DNA of 64,000 nt from Paenibacillus sp. N3.4 (GTDB lineage: Bacteria > Bacillota > Bacilli > Paenibacillales > NBRC-103111). Under the pieces are notes generated by a model, which searched no databases, had not been told where the DNA came from, and worked only from the letters and a program-made list of their open reading frames with translations. The position numbers and the translations under genes are program-made. Location of the stretch: the NCBI RefSeq assembly GCF_008017805.1, contig NZ_VRTT01000002.1, positions 145,191 to 209,190 of the forward strand, in the 5' to 3' direction. This document shows, piece after piece, positions 17,749 through 26,748 of the stretch (positions are counted from its first letter, which is position 1; every line of letters starts with the position of its first letter).

Positions 17749-17955
17749 ATGGCTAGCAACACTTTAGTCGTACAACAAGCCAAAGCAGCACTCGATCAAC
17801 TGAAGTATGAAGTCGCTCAAGAAATTGGTGTTCCTCTCTCTCCAAATGGCTACAACGGCAATTTAGCAACACGCGATGCTGGCGCGATAGGCGGCAACAT
17901 TACGAAACGGTTAGTACAAATCGCAGAACAGCAACTTTCCAGCTTCAAACGCTAA
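17749..17955 (+). CDS. Small acid-soluble spore protein, alpha/beta type
   Basis: A 68-residue SASP. The first conserved segment, LKYEVAQEIGVPL, contains the GPR protease cleavage region (after the Glu before IG), and the second, GNLATRDAGAIGGNITKRLV, is the DNA-binding signature. These proteins coat DNA in the spore core, protect it from UV and are degraded at germination. The RBS is AAAGGAGATGA. Expression in the forespore under sigma-G is expected from the family. A strong terminator follows. Confidence 0.95.
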   Translation: MASNTLVVQQAKAALDQLKYEVAQEIGVPLSPNGYNGNLATRDAGAIGGNITKRLVQIAEQQLSSFKR

Positions 17956-17983
17956 TTCTTCAGCAAAGAAGCAAGCATACAGA

Positions 17984-18034
17984 CAAAAAAGACGGTTCAC
18001 TCGATCCTCCTTAGAGTGAAGCTCGTCTTTTTTT
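17984..18034 (+). terminator. Terminator of the SASP gene
   Basis: AAAAAAGACG with a GTTCACTC/GAGTGAAGC inner stem and CGTCTTTTTTT; a long stem followed by a T-run. Confidence 0.85.
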
Positions 18035-18105
18035 CTTTTTTATGAGTAAATAGTTCGTTTTTATGGTATGGTTACGGTAGAAGAGCTCGAAAGAAGGATA
18101 CCTCG

Positions 18106-18423
18106 ATGATATTAACGAGAGAAGATTTAATTGATCATTTCTTTGCCATGATCCGCAAATTTGATCGTACCGGCATTGACTTATTTGAAGTGAAATCATT
18201 TTTCAACAAAGTTTCCGAAGTTCGTTTGTTCACGCCACCCACCGTCGAATTCATGACCGTTCTAAAAACATATCGTTCTATTCTGTTTCATGAATTCAAA
18301 AGATCCCTTGTACCGAGTACAAGTATGTGGTTTATTGCGAATGTTAGCATGGATGTTGGCGAGGCGCTAGTAAGTTTGGGAATTACAGATGTCGATCATC
18401 TGGAGAGGTGCGTCAAAGGATAA
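18106..18423 (+). CDS. Uncharacterised protein, 105 residues
   Basis: A soluble mixed alpha/beta-looking protein (opening MILTREDLIDHFFAMIRKF) with no signal peptide, membrane helix or motif I recognise. AGAAGGA stands 7 nt before the ATG and a strong bidirectional terminator follows, so the gene is credible. It is convergent with the NucB-type gene. Confidence 0.6.
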   Translation: MILTREDLIDHFFAMIRKFDRTGIDLFEVKSFFNKVSEVRLFTPPTVEFMTVLKTYRSILFHEFKRSLVPSTSMWFIANVSMDVGEALVSLGITDVDHLERCVKG

Positions 18424-18433
18424 TGGTAAAGGC

Positions 18434-18482
18434 AAAAAAGTCTCCCTTTCGTGGTATTTGACCACAAAAGGGAGACTTTTTT
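18434..18482. terminator. Bidirectional terminator between two convergent genes
   Basis: AAAAAAGTCTCCCTTT(C)GTGG pairs with CCAC(A)AAAGGGAGACTTTTTT around a 7-nt loop; runs of A and T at the two ends serve both strands. Confidence 0.88.
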
Positions 18483-18494
18483 ACATTCAACACG

Positions 18495-18935
18495 TTATTC
18501 TACAACAATCTTGACCTTAGTTCCATCCTTATATTTCTCCAATTGATTGGCAATCCATGATCCTGCGCCGCGATTGTCCGACGGACTTATATATTCGATA
18601 TCTGCGCCTTGACCACCTTCGGCGCACATGGCCATCGGAAACTCATCTCGATCGAAACCTTTTTTAGTTGGAACACCCTTTAATGAATGTTTACGATTTT
18701 CTTCGGCACCCTTTCGATCAATGGTGCAGATATCTGGTTCTCCATGTCTAATAGCTGACTTGATATGTGCAGCTGTTTCCGGGAAACGTTCAGAAGGAAC
18801 ACTAAGAGTAACTGTGGGTTGCCCATTAACATTTCTAAGAACCGCTAGAAAAGGATCTTTATTATAATAAAGGATGGAAAAGAGTAAGATAAATAGCAAA
18901 ACATAGGTTATTTTTTTATTCATTCCTCGCAACAT
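18495..18935 (-). CDS. nucB: NucB-type extracellular deoxyribonuclease
   Basis: A 146-residue secreted nuclease. After a short N-terminal hydrophobic signal ([16 protein letters not shown]) comes the NucA/NucB core: [26 protein letters not shown], and [12 protein letters not shown]. The DR, E and N residues of these motifs form the active site in the family. NucB is made during sporulation in Bacillus and degrades extracellular DNA. An in-frame ATG four codons later is an alternative start; neither has a clear RBS. Confidence 0.9.
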   Translation of the reverse strand: MLRGMNKKITYVLLFILLFSILYYNKDPFLAVLRNVNGQPTVTLSVPSERFPETAAHIKSAIRHGEPDICTIDRKGAEENRKHSLKGVPTKKGFDRDEFPMAMCAEGGQGADIEYISPSDNRGAGSWIANQLEKYKDGTKVKIVVE

Positions 18936-18954
18936 TCATTTGTTGGTTTAAAGA

Positions 18955-19230
18955 TTAAACCATATGAACCTTTCCGGCTTCATCCATCGTGAACTTCTCT
19001 CTTCTGACTCGAGTCTCGCCTTGATACAATTCAACAATTCGAACTGAAGCTACGGAATCATCGATCTGCAAACGCCAACCATTCGAATTTAATAAAGCGC
19101 AAACCTCATCAAACTCCATTAATTTATAGCCATAAAATCCACTAAGACCAGCCCATCTTTTCAAAAGGACCTTGGTTGAATGATTGAGCTTATCTGAAGT
19201 GGCCTCAATCGTTTTCTTTTTTGTTGTCAT
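18955..19230 (-). CDS. Uncharacterised protein, 91 residues
   Basis: A basic small protein with a Lys/Thr-rich N-terminus (MTTKKKTIEATSD) and a beta-rich C-terminal half (WRLQIDDSVASVRIVELY). No family recognised. The ATG at 19230 has GGAGG 8 nt upstream; an ATG 15 nt further up overlaps that site and is less likely. It ends 19 bp upstream of the NucB-type gene on the same strand and may be cotranscribed. Confidence 0.6.
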   Translation of the reverse strand: MTTKKKTIEATSDKLNHSTKVLLKRWAGLSGFYGYKLMEFDEVCALLNSNGWRLQIDDSVASVRIVELYQGETRVRREKFTMDEAGKVHMV

Positions 19231-19588
19231 TTTTGTTGCCTCCATTTGTCTACAAGCAGTTTCTGAACAGAAACCCTTTTTCCTAATCTTATTACGCTTA
19301 CCTATCCATAGATCTTTACCAACTTCAAACTCTTACCAAACAGATTCTTCTTCTTCAACTCTATATACTGGCAATAACTTAACCTCCACCTAAAAAAATA
19401 AATAGGGGCTGGTCAATCCACTCCCCATTATAACAAACTAAATAGCTAGATACCATCTAACAAAAGAAGGCTTAGATACCTAATATAGCCGATAGTTGCT
19501 AAAAAAGAATGCATTCCACACTTAACCTTCCATTAATGGAACGAGAACTCATTAATATAAACCGAAGAGACTGATTAGATTAGATTGA
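19231..19588. other. Intergenic AT-rich stretch, no gene seen
   Basis: No open frame with an RBS, RNA gene or strong terminator is visible. Base composition becomes AT-rich here and stays so up to the tRNA-Val. Confidence 0.5.
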
Positions 19589-20131
19589 TTAATTTTCATA
19601 AACTATTTGATCATCCTTGTCGTAACCTGTTGCCTTTATTCCTGGCACTGTTCCATAATAGTAGGTAGAAACGACATACCATATCCTAAAGCCCAGACCA
19701 GAGTCAAAAAATAGTGCATCTTCATTAAGATTCCATTCGTTGTCATAAGTTATATGTAATTTATTTATTTTTTCGTCGTTTACACTACCCCAAAATATAT
19801 GGTAGCCTTTTCCTGCCTTTTTCATCTGCTCTAGATTAGCCCATGAAAACGTCACTGGAAATGAACTCGAAGCCTCCATTCCATGTCCAGATATCCACTT
19901 CCAATTCCCCTTATAATTCCTTGCCAGACCAACACCTACATCATTATTCAATCCTTCATAAAAAATAACTTCTCCATCTGTTAATTGGACTTTTTTAATA
20001 ATTCCCTTTGATTTAATGCCAGTAGCAACAAATGCTTGTTCAGGTGTTTTGTATGACTCTTCAGTGGTGCATCCAGTAAATATCAATATGGATACTATTA
20101 AAATAAACAAGACGTTAAAAAATTTGAACAT
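19589..20131 (-). CDS. Putative lipoprotein, 180 residues
   Basis: The N-terminus has a lipoprotein signal ending LIFTGC, so the mature protein is likely anchored outside the membrane. The rest is beta-rich (KVQLTDGEVIFYEGL, NYKGNWKWISG). No known domain is recognised. Codon use is AT-richer than in the flanking core genes, in keeping with an accessory origin. Confidence 0.7.
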   Translation of the reverse strand: MFKFFNVLFILIVSILIFTGCTTEESYKTPEQAFVATGIKSKGIIKKVQLTDGEVIFYEGLNNDVGVGLARNYKGNWKWISGHGMEASSSFPVTFSWANLEQMKKAGKGYHIFWGSVNDEKINKLHITYDNEWNLNEDALFFDSGLGFRIWYVVSTYYYGTVPGIKATGYDKDDQIVYEN

Positions 20132-20290
20132 AGAGCCACTGTTCCTTTCATCTTGTATATAATGATCTAAGATGATCTAAACTTAAAATTGATTGTACAC
20201 ACCGAGATAACCAGTGAATGCATGGACATCACACATGACGGCTCTTTCAAATAGCTGCTAGTTTAGGAGAATGCTATTTTAAGCGAAAAT

Positions 20291-20301
20291 TGTAGTGGGC
20301 T
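20291..20301 (+). repeat. 11-bp match to the tRNA-Val T-arm, candidate attachment-site copy
   Basis: TGTAGTGGGCT occurs here and again at 22191-22201 inside the tRNA-Val gene, in the same orientation. The 1.9 kb in between holds the DUF4304 gene, a small gene, a GNAT remnant and an integrase-tail-like sequence. The match is short, so it could be chance. Confidence 0.35.
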
Positions 20302-20393
20302 TTATTTATTGTGGAAGAAAACAAGCGGGAAAACTGCAAATGTTGACCAGAAAAATGCATACTTGATGTGGTTTCTTTAATAGAGCTTCTCTT

Positions 20394-21104
20394 TTATTCA
20401 GAGAACGACGGAGATTTCAAGAACTTTTTTACTTTTTTCAAAAATTCACCTTCATAACCCTTTAAAAGTAAATCAATCTCAGCAAAATTTTTATTGTGAA
20501 CCATATGCTTTAAATCACTATAATACTTTATTCCATTATTAAAACCACTGACATCCCTATTGATATTTTCAACATCTTTTTTATGATCATGTAATCCTTG
20601 AAGTATTATATCCAAGTATCTTAAGCTGATCTCTGATTCGTGTTCTTTTAGAGCAGAAAACAAAATTAATTGTTGATGGAAATAACTTGTGAGTTGTGAT
20701 GATTTGTCTAAAACCATTTTAGAGGTATTTAAACCATCGTAATATGGTAGAACTTTATCGATAAGTAATTTAATTATTTTGTTAGATGTCTCTTTATAGT
20801 TTAATTGTATATCGTACCAGTTATGTAAATCTGATTCAAAGAAACATAAACGTTTATTTGATCCGAGTGTATTATCATCAGTATTATTTAGAAAGAGCGG
20901 TCGAAAAGTTACATTAATCGTCATTAATGGACTGTACGTATGTTTCTGGAAATTCAATTTCTGATACATACATCCATCAATTCTTACTAAGTTCAAAACA
21001 CCTTTTTTCCTAAAACCGAAGGGCTTTAAAGCTTCGTACACATCCTCAATTATTTCCTTATAAATCTGATTGATTTCGCTACTTGTAAGGGCATTTTCAC
21101 TCAT
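20394..21104 (-). CDS. DUF4304-like protein
   Basis: A soluble 236-residue protein. The N-terminal segment EALKPFGFRKKGVLNLVRI followed by LNFQKHTYSPLMTINVTF resembles DUF4304 proteins, which are found near secreted-toxin loci and in accessory regions and whose role is unproven. The second half is helical. The ATG at 21104 (MSENALTSSE) is preferred to the one 15 nt upstream because GGTGGGAAG lies before it. AT-rich codon use marks it as part of the accessory stretch. Confidence 0.65.
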   Translation of the reverse strand: MSENALTSSEINQIYKEIIEDVYEALKPFGFRKKGVLNLVRIDGCMYQKLNFQKHTYSPLMTINVTFRPLFLNNTDDNTLGSNKRLCFFESDLHNWYDIQLNYKETSNKIIKLLIDKVLPYYDGLNTSKMVLDKSSQLTSYFHQQLILFSALKEHESEISLRYLDIILQGLHDHKKDVENINRDVSGFNNGIKYYSDLKHMVHNKNFAEIDLLLKGYEGEFLKKVKKFLKSPSFSE

Positions 21105-21260
21105 ATAACTTCCCACCAATCTATATTCATGCTTTTTTTATTACATAGGCGCTTCTCAGGGAGAACGTGCAGAGTTTTTTCAGAAAACGGTTTACTTATT
21201 TTAACATTCGCCATAAATTTGTCAGTATCCTGCCCGTTCAATGAGCATTTATAGCTCTGG

Positions 21261-21380
21261 CTAAACAAGTTCCTCTTCAATAACTTCTTCTTCGTTAAAA
21301 ATCATAAATGCGTACTTTAAGCATAGTAGTTGGTTCAGTTTTATTCCCATCTTCTCATAGAACACTCTATTGCCATTCAT
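21261..21380 (-). pseudogene. Possible C-terminal remnant of a GNAT acetyltransferase
   Basis: A 39-residue frame beginning MNGNRVFYEKMGIKL resembles the last strand/helix of GNAT enzymes (N-x-x-x-x-F-YEKMGF). The acetyl-CoA site is absent. Its first codon overlaps the stop region of the gene at 21377. Confidence 0.4.
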
Positions 21381-21646
21381 TTGCTTACGTTTTGTTTATA
21401 CCAATGGTGCTCTTTACCTTCAATTTCCTTTTCAATAATAGAAAGGATATCTTTTCGAGGTAATCCTTCATTCTCTAACTCACCATAACGTTTATGAAAT
21501 AGTTCTTGTTGCATAAACGCATTACACGTCTTTTGCCCTTGCTGGTAACAAGCACATTGGTCTTTATTCACTAAACCTTGACCGTCATTTTTCTCATAGC
21601 AAAAGACTGATTCTGCAATAATTTTTCCGATATCGATTCTACTCAA
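21377..21646 (-). CDS. Uncharacterised protein with four cysteines, 89 residues
   Basis: A soluble small protein whose middle carries Cys residues in VFCYEKN, DQCACYQQG and KTCNAF, which might bind a metal. The start is TTG 21644-21646 with a strong GGAGGTG site 6 nt upstream. Not recognised. It lies in the AT-rich accessory stretch. Confidence 0.6.
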   Translation of the reverse strand: MSRIDIGKIIAESVFCYEKNDGQGLVNKDQCACYQQGQKTCNAFMQQELFHKRYGELENEGLPRKDILSIIEKEIEGKEHHWYKQNVSK

Positions 21647-22140
21647 ATTTCACCTCCATTTCCTAAACGCCATCACCCTGTTTTGCCGCGTACTCTTCAA
21701 GATAGCCAAGCAACAAAACTACCTTTGTAGTTTATATGGAATATATTACATGTGTCGAACGATGGAAGGCAATACAAATATTCCCTTAATAATTTAGGAT
21801 TTAAATGGGCTTGCGAGCGTGATTAGTGTTAGGTGATACTTGTATGAGGATCAATATACGGAAGCTATCTGAGGGCATTCTGGTGAATTTGAGTGAGTAT
21901 TGAGTATAAGCGAAAATGCAACGTAAAAGAGACCCATTCATTAATTTAATTCTGAATGAGTCGCTTTTTAAGAGGCACTACACATGGAAAATACTCACAA
22001 AAATATATCACATTTTCTTTAAATTTACATGAGATTAAATGAGACGATTGTTTCCTAAAGTAAAAAGAGTTGCAACTTTATTTTATGCCCCCCATTTCGC
22101 CCCCTGAAACTAAGTCAATAATATATCTGAAAATAGATAA
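21647..22140. other. Intergenic accessory DNA with an integrase-tail-like end
   Basis: No complete gene is seen. Near the tRNA, the minus strand at 22096-22135 reads a short frame ending in SGGEMGGIK and a stop. That Gly-Gly-Met-Gly-Gly pattern resembles the C-terminus of some Firmicute phage integrases, but only a few residues support it. Confidence 0.35.
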
Positions 22141-22141
22141 C

Positions 22142-22170
22142 AAAAAAACCCTTAAAGAATAAGGGTTTTA
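22142..22170 (-). terminator. Terminator downstream of tRNA-Val
   Basis: In the minus direction AAAACCCTTA pairs with TAAGGGTTTT around a 5-nt loop, followed by TTT. Confidence 0.82.
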
Positions 22171-22185
22171 ATGCTTTTTGTGGTA

Positions 22186-22258
22186 TGACCTGTAGTGGGC
22201 TCGAACCACTGACCCCTACCCTGTCAAGATAGTGCTCTCCCAGCTGAGCTAACAAGTC
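22186..22258 (-). tRNA. tRNA-Val (GAC)
   Basis: All four arms fold: acceptor GACTTGT/ACAGGTC (one G-U pair), D-arm GCTC/GAGC, anticodon loop TTGACAG (GAC, valine) on stem CTATC/GGTAG, and T-arm AGTGG-TTCGAGC-CCACT. CCA is not encoded; TACCA follows the discriminator A. It is a single-gene transcript with its own terminator, at the edge of the AT-rich stretch. Confidence 0.85.
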
Positions 22259-22447
22259 GTTTTGAAGACAATTAGTAATATATCAAGAATCAGCATAATT
22301 GTCAATATTAAATGAACAACCCAGAACTAGTGTATCTACCAAAACGCGGCAAATCTCTTATTTATGCCTTTAAAACGAGAAAGACTTTCTTCTTGTCTGA
22401 ATTTATGGTAACTTGATGTCATAAGAGCATTGGGAGGAACAAAGGAA

Positions 22448-22648
22448 ATGACTAAGCAACAGCATAGATGGAATTTACGTTTGAAGAGCAGCAATATGTT
22501 TTTGGGAACTGTTTATTTGGCAGATCCGTTACCGGAAGTGGAAGATATCATCATGATTGGTGATAAAAAATATACGATCCTTGAGCTTGAAAGTAATCGA
22601 GATGCAAGTGACGTTTTCGTTGAAGAAGTGAAGAAAGAAAAGAAATAA
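22448..22648 (+). CDS. Uncharacterised small protein, 66 residues
   Basis: A charged, soluble protein (WNLRLKSSNMFLGTVYLAD, then a C-terminal VEEVKKEKK). Not recognised. The ATG at 22448 is used; GGGAGG lies 10 nt upstream. A terminator follows 18 bp after the stop. Confidence 0.6.
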   Translation: MTKQQHRWNLRLKSSNMFLGTVYLADPLPEVEDIIMIGDKKYTILELESNRDASDVFVEEVKKEKK

Positions 22649-22665
22649 TATCAGACTATAAGTTG

Positions 22666-22710
22666 CAGAGCAGCCTACTGGAGATATCCGTTAGACTGCT
22701 CTGTTTTTTT
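22666..22710 (+). terminator. Terminator of the 22448-22648 gene
   Basis: CAGAGCAG (22666-22673) pairs with CTGCTCTG (22696-22703), with a further inner stem, followed by a run of seven T. Confidence 0.85.
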
Positions 22711-22719
22711 CTGCTAACC

Positions 22720-23228
22720 TCATTGTTCCTCGTTCACCACAACAGAGTCCCTTATAAATTCGAAGCTTACTGGGGTATAATCCCAATGTTCAACACTCAC
22801 ATTAAAATAATGGAGTCCCTCATATTTCTGACCATGAATATGACCATGCACGTTCACAAAAGGCATGTGTTTATTCATATACATAGGCTCATGAGATAGG
22901 AAAAAGAAGTTTTTATAAATAATGGCGTGTTCACTAACTTCGTCAAACCAACATCAAGCCACCAGCTTCGTGATCTTCCTCGATCATGATTCCCCAGAAT
23001 GAGGAACTTATATCCATGCAATTGGGATACAATATCTCGGGTCTTCTCTTTGTTCAGAAAAGAAAAGTCGCCAAGATGAAAAACGTGATCCTCTTTTTTG
23101 ACAACTGCATTCCATTTGGAAATCATGGTAGTTGTCATTTCTTCGACATCTGCAAAAGGTCTGGATTCAAAATCAATGATAGGTTTATGACCAAAATGAT
23201 GATCGGATATGAAAAATGTTCTCGACAT
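22720..23228 (-). CDS. Metallophosphoesterase, apparent frameshift
   Basis: A calcineurin-like phosphoesterase of about 169 residues after repair. Metal ligands: ISDHHFGH, LGDFS, and ILGNHDRG in the first part; SHEPMY and NVHGHIHG in the second part. The frame breaks near 22945: the readable product drifts into VNTPLFIKTS and stops at 22875, while one extra T in GGTTTGACG gives GFDEVSEHAIIYKNFFF and continues to the stop at 22720-22722. Similar enzymes hydrolyse phosphodiesters or phosphomonoesters; the substrate is unknown. It follows the alpha/beta hydrolase by 2 bp and is likely cotranscribed. Confidence 0.83.
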
Positions 23229-23230
23229 AG

Positions 23231-24070
23231 CTACCCTACCATTTCTTGAATGATTTTGTTCGTCTCTGCTATTGCTTCTTTCAATGCTCTTGACTCTCCT
23301 TGATAAGGGTGCACCGATCCGAAAGTATGATTTCCCTCGGGAATGCGAATCCACTTCACAGCTGGATGCCGCTCCACAATGGTTTTTGAGCCTTGAATCC
23401 CCCTTTGTCCATCTTCCGTTCCTTGAATGAGGGCAATCGGAAATGTCGCGCCGCTGATTCTGCCTACGATATCATACCTATCGCGATTGCGCTCCATATC
23501 CTCTAGAATTTCAAGATCTAGCGGCATGTTTTGCTTAGTACGCCCGTTCAGCGTATATGATCTCCCTGATGTCCGCATCTCCGCCTTGTTTTCCTCCGTG
23601 AATAAATCAACATTGGCAATGCCGTTCCAGCTAATGACACCACCGATTTCATTCTGCTGATCCAATGCATAAATCAGGCAAACGGCTGCACCTCTACTGT
23701 GACCAAGCAGGAGAATCGGCTTTTGAGAGGATTCATAATCCTGATTTCGTATATATGTAATGACGGCATGCAAATCTTCCAAGTCCTTGGAATAAGTATC
23801 ACGAGCAAACTTCTCGAGTTCTGTAAACTCTAGCAGATCCCCCCCAACTCCATTATGAGAGAAATTGATTGCAATCACATCTACTTCTTGTGCCAAGGAT
23901 GCGGCGACATGTGGAAACATTCCCCAGTCTTTAAATCCCTTATAGCCGTGACAAACAATTAATGTTCCTTTGGATAACCCCGTTGCAGCCTTATATAAAT
24001 CCCCTCTTACCACTCGATCCGGGCCCAAATTGAGCTCAAACGGCTTTCTTTCGCTTGAATAATTCGACAT
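23231..24070 (-). CDS. Alpha/beta hydrolase, dienelactone-hydrolase-like
   Basis: A soluble 279-residue esterase-type enzyme. VCHGYKGFKDW is the oxyanion-hole segment, GHSRG holds the nucleophile Ser, QGTEDG the likely acid and EGNHTF the catalytic His. No signal peptide, so cytoplasmic. The substrate is unknown. First gene of a two-gene transcript with the phosphoesterase. Confidence 0.83.
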   Translation of the reverse strand: MSNYSSERKPFELNLGPDRVVRGDLYKAATGLSKGTLIVCHGYKGFKDWGMFPHVAASLAQEVDVIAINFSHNGVGGDLLEFTELEKFARDTYSKDLEDLHAVITYIRNQDYESSQKPILLLGHSRGAAVCLIYALDQQNEIGGVISWNGIANVDLFTEENKAEMRTSGRSYTLNGRTKQNMPLDLEILEDMERNRDRYDIVGRISGATFPIALIQGTEDGQRGIQGSKTIVERHPAVKWIRIPEGNHTFGSVHPYQGESRALKEAIAETNKIIQEMVG

Positions 24071-24264
24071 GTTGCTTTACCTTCTTTCCGTCCATCGACT
24101 TAGGCAAATGATTACATCTGGTGACATTTTATCACATTTCAAATCATCGAGCATATACCGTGAAACATTTAGCTCGTATTGATCATAATTTTCATCAAGT
24201 TAGTAAAAACTTGACTGTGGGACCATTGCCCCCTACTCATAACATATTTAGGAGGAAGTCAACG

Positions 24265-25388
24265 ATGTGGCGATTGCGGGCAAGCAGCTTGTTCCGATGG
24301 CTGTTCTATACGCTTCTATTCTCAGTAGCATTAACAGGGTTTACCTATAAGCATAGCGCTCCACCTCATCTTGTTGGAGCGGCGAATTCCAATATGTTTC
24401 AACTTGTCGTCAAGGCTACCCCCCATTCCAAGTATCAAAACGAACTGCAGTTTACAGATAACAAATTACAGCGTGAACTTGATGAAGGAATGACGGGAGC
24501 CCCCTACTTGGATCCGCTGCTCCCGGACGTCAATCTTACCTATAATAAAAAAGGAGTACCTCAGAGCTTCGGTATTACCGTTAACGGCGAGGTCGTCGAT
24601 CTCACCTCCAAACGTATGATAACCATTTCGAATAGGTCTCAGGAAACTTTACGTACTCATGTTATCTCCATTCGAGCTAAACATTTTGGAGAATTGCTCC
24701 CTTGGGAGGAAGCCAGTAAGGTACTCCCCAAGTACAGTAAGTTCACGATCACTGACATAGAGAGCGGCATCAGTTTTGAAGGACAGCGGCGTGCGGGATC
24801 CAACCATGCGGATGTTCAACCGCTAACTAAAGCTGATTCTGCGCAGCTGAAAACGATCTACGGCGGCAAATGGAGCTGGGAGCGCAAAGCGGTCCTGGTG
24901 AAGCTCAACGGCCGCACGTTGGCTGGTTCCATGCATGGTATGCCGCATGGTGGGGATGGTATCCCAGGAAATGACTTCAACGGCCATTTCTGTATCCATT
25001 TCCTCGGGAGCGTCACACATGGCTCCCGCTTAGTCGATCCGGCGCACCAAGTCATGGTGCACCGTGCCGCTGGCTTGCTTATGCCTTACATCAGCAAGCT
25101 CTCGCCTTGGGCGCTGATCGACGTATGGATCAGCGCTGTAAACCAAGGTGACCTGCAGCTGCTGCAGGTCACCACGGGCTGGAACAGGCGGTGCACATGC
25201 GAAGCATGCGCCGCCTGTCCAAGCTCCCGGAGCAGGACGCTTCGCAGCTCCTGCAGGCGGATGCCACAGTCGACGTAGCGGCTACGCCGGAAGGAGCCTC
25301 CGCGGTCGCTAACAGACGGGTTCTCTTTCATCTCGAGAGAGCCTCGCTGAATGAGCGTTGGTATATCCGCAGTGCAACTATCAAATAA
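24265..25388 (+). CDS. Secreted protein with a conserved HFCIHF motif, apparent frameshift
   Basis: After repair this is about 374 residues. A hydrophobic N-terminal segment (LFYTLLFSVALTGFTY) looks like a signal peptide or anchor. A strongly conserved-looking core follows: SMHGMPHGGDGIPGND, then FNGHFCIHFLGSVTHGS and DPAHQVMVHRAAG. The Cys and clustered His suggest a Cys/His active site or a metal site; I recall this pattern from uncharacterised Firmicute proteins but cannot name a family. The frame breaks near 25175: adding one G to ACGGGCTGG gives TGLEQAVHMRSMRRL and extends the protein to 25388. RBS GGAGGAAG before ATG 24265. Confidence 0.7.
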
Positions 25389-25392
25389 AATA

Positions 25393-25433
25393 AGCCCTGG
25401 CACTCCGCTTATAGAGTGGCAGGGCTATTTCTT
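25393..25433 (+). terminator. Terminator of the HFCIHF-protein gene
   Basis: AGCCCTG(G)CACTC pairs with GAGTG(G)CAGGGCT around an 8-nt loop, then T-rich. It begins 5 nt after the repaired stop codon at 25388, which supports that gene end. Confidence 0.82.
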
Positions 25434-25552
25434 TTATGATCATGTCTTCATGGAGTATCTTTCTACCATTACATCTATAAAATTATATATTTTCCTTTTT
25501 CCCCATAATCAAGATCTAACCTTGCTGCATTTTTCCTCGCCATCTCTCTGTT

Positions 25553-26296
25553 TTACTGTTCCGGTTGCCCTGAGGCTTTGCGCAGCACATTCGCCAAGCG
25601 GTGAAATTCCGCTTGCGCAGCCACTGAAGAGGTAGCTGTATAACCAGCGGATAGAAACGGAATCAAGAGGTTGGCATCACTGATCGTTAAAGGATATGTT
25701 ATTGGAGCAACTTTCGTATTCCACCAGCCTTCGTTGCCATACGATTCATCATGATCGATTGCAATCCCATGTTCAATTACATCATTTAAGTTTTGATAAA
25801 TGTTAGCATAGGTTGACTTATTTCCATTGCTCCAAGCATAAGTTTGCCAATAATGCGAACACACAGCTGCCTTTTGAACAGCTTCGATGACTGCATAAGA
25901 TCCATAGACACCTGTCGTATAGTTTGGAGTAGCTTCACTTGCGGCTTGCATGTAGGCAATGATCGTCGGCATCTGTGAACTCGTCGCATTAAAATCGACT
26001 GCAAAATAAATACAACTTCCAACGGGTTGGCCGACTTTGCCGGCGACCTGTATAGCTGCAGCACCATCAGCTAAACCAGCGCTCCGCCCTCCAAGTGCAC
26101 GGTCTGACGTTGTCTCGAATACAGATATAATATTTAGAGCGGAATTGCTAATTAAGTCTGCTTCTGTTTTGGTTAGAGCCTTCACTCCGCTTGGAACGAG
26201 ATATCGGGCCACGAACATATAGCCGTCTTGAGCGAAAGCAGGAGCTGTTTGTGCCGTTAAAGGCGTTGAACAATCAAAACCTTTTGTCACTCTCAT
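25553..26296 (-). CDS. DUF1906 glycoside hydrolase-like protein
   Basis: A 247-residue TIM-barrel protein of the DUF1906 (Rv2525c-like) group, related to GH25 lysozymes. The opening TKGFDCSTPL, the central SCIYFAVDFNAT, TTGVYGSYAVIE, and AIDHDESYG carry acidic residues expected in the active site. It may act on cell-wall glycans, but no signal peptide is seen, and export would need another route. The short C-terminal helical tail (AEFHRLANVLRKASG) is extra. Confidence 0.82.
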   Translation of the reverse strand: MRVTKGFDCSTPLTAQTAPAFAQDGYMFVARYLVPSGVKALTKTEADLISNSALNIISVFETTSDRALGGRSAGLADGAAAIQVAGKVGQPVGSCIYFAVDFNATSSQMPTIIAYMQAASEATPNYTTGVYGSYAVIEAVQKAAVCSHYWQTYAWSNGNKSTYANIYQNLNDVIEHGIAIDHDESYGNEGWWNTKVAPITYPLTISDANLLIPFLSAGYTATSSVAAQAEFHRLANVLRKASGQPEQ

Positions 26297-26408
26297 TCAC
26301 CTACTTTCTACTAGTTTCATACATCATATGCACACAGACGCTTCAACGCTACCAATTTAATAACTTCCAGGCCATGTTCTTCTAATGATGACATGCTTTC
26401 TTATCTAC

Positions 26409-26444
26409 AAAAAAAAGGTTCTCACCCAGGAAGGAGAGAACCTT
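26409..26444 (-). terminator. Second terminator downstream of the tRNA pair
   Basis: AAGGTTCTC pairs with GAGAACCTT; in the minus direction a T-run of nine follows. Confidence 0.75.
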
Positions 26445-26458
26445 ATAATCTACCAAAT

Positions 26459-26484
26459 AAAAAAACTCTTGCTCAGCAAGAGTT
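26459..26484 (-). terminator. Terminator of the tRNA-fMet/tRNA-Ile transcript
   Basis: AAACTCTTGCT and AGCAAGAGTTT form an almost perfect stem, followed in the minus direction by TTTT. Confidence 0.82.
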
Positions 26485-26492
26485 TCACTATA

Positions 26493-26566
26493 TGGGCCCA
26501 GAGGGACTCGAACCCCCGACCAATCGGTTATGAGCCGACCGCTCTAACCAACTGAGCTATAGGCCC
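26493..26566 (-). tRNA. tRNA with CAU anticodon, probably tRNA-Ile2 (lysidine type)
   Basis: Acceptor GGGCCTA/TGGGCCC, D-arm GCTC/GAGC, anticodon loop CTCATAA on GTCGG/CCGAT, T-arm GGGGG/CCCTC. CCA is not encoded. The anticodon-arm sequence GGCTCATAACC resembles the Bacillus Ile2 tRNA, whose C34 is changed to lysidine by TilS, more than elongator Met. Elongator Met remains possible. Confidence 0.8.
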
Positions 26567-26575
26567 TAATGAATA

Positions 26576-26656
<81 letters not shown>

Positions 26657-26748
26657 TCATGATCAACCGCTTAACAGCGACAAAAATAAATATACACCAA
26701 ACGCGTGGACAAAGTCAAGGATTAATTTTTGGATAAATACAATTAAAA

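Noticed and set aside
22186..22258. tRNA-Asp
   Set aside because: The loop TTGACAG places GAC, not GTC, at the anticodon, so it reads valine codons.
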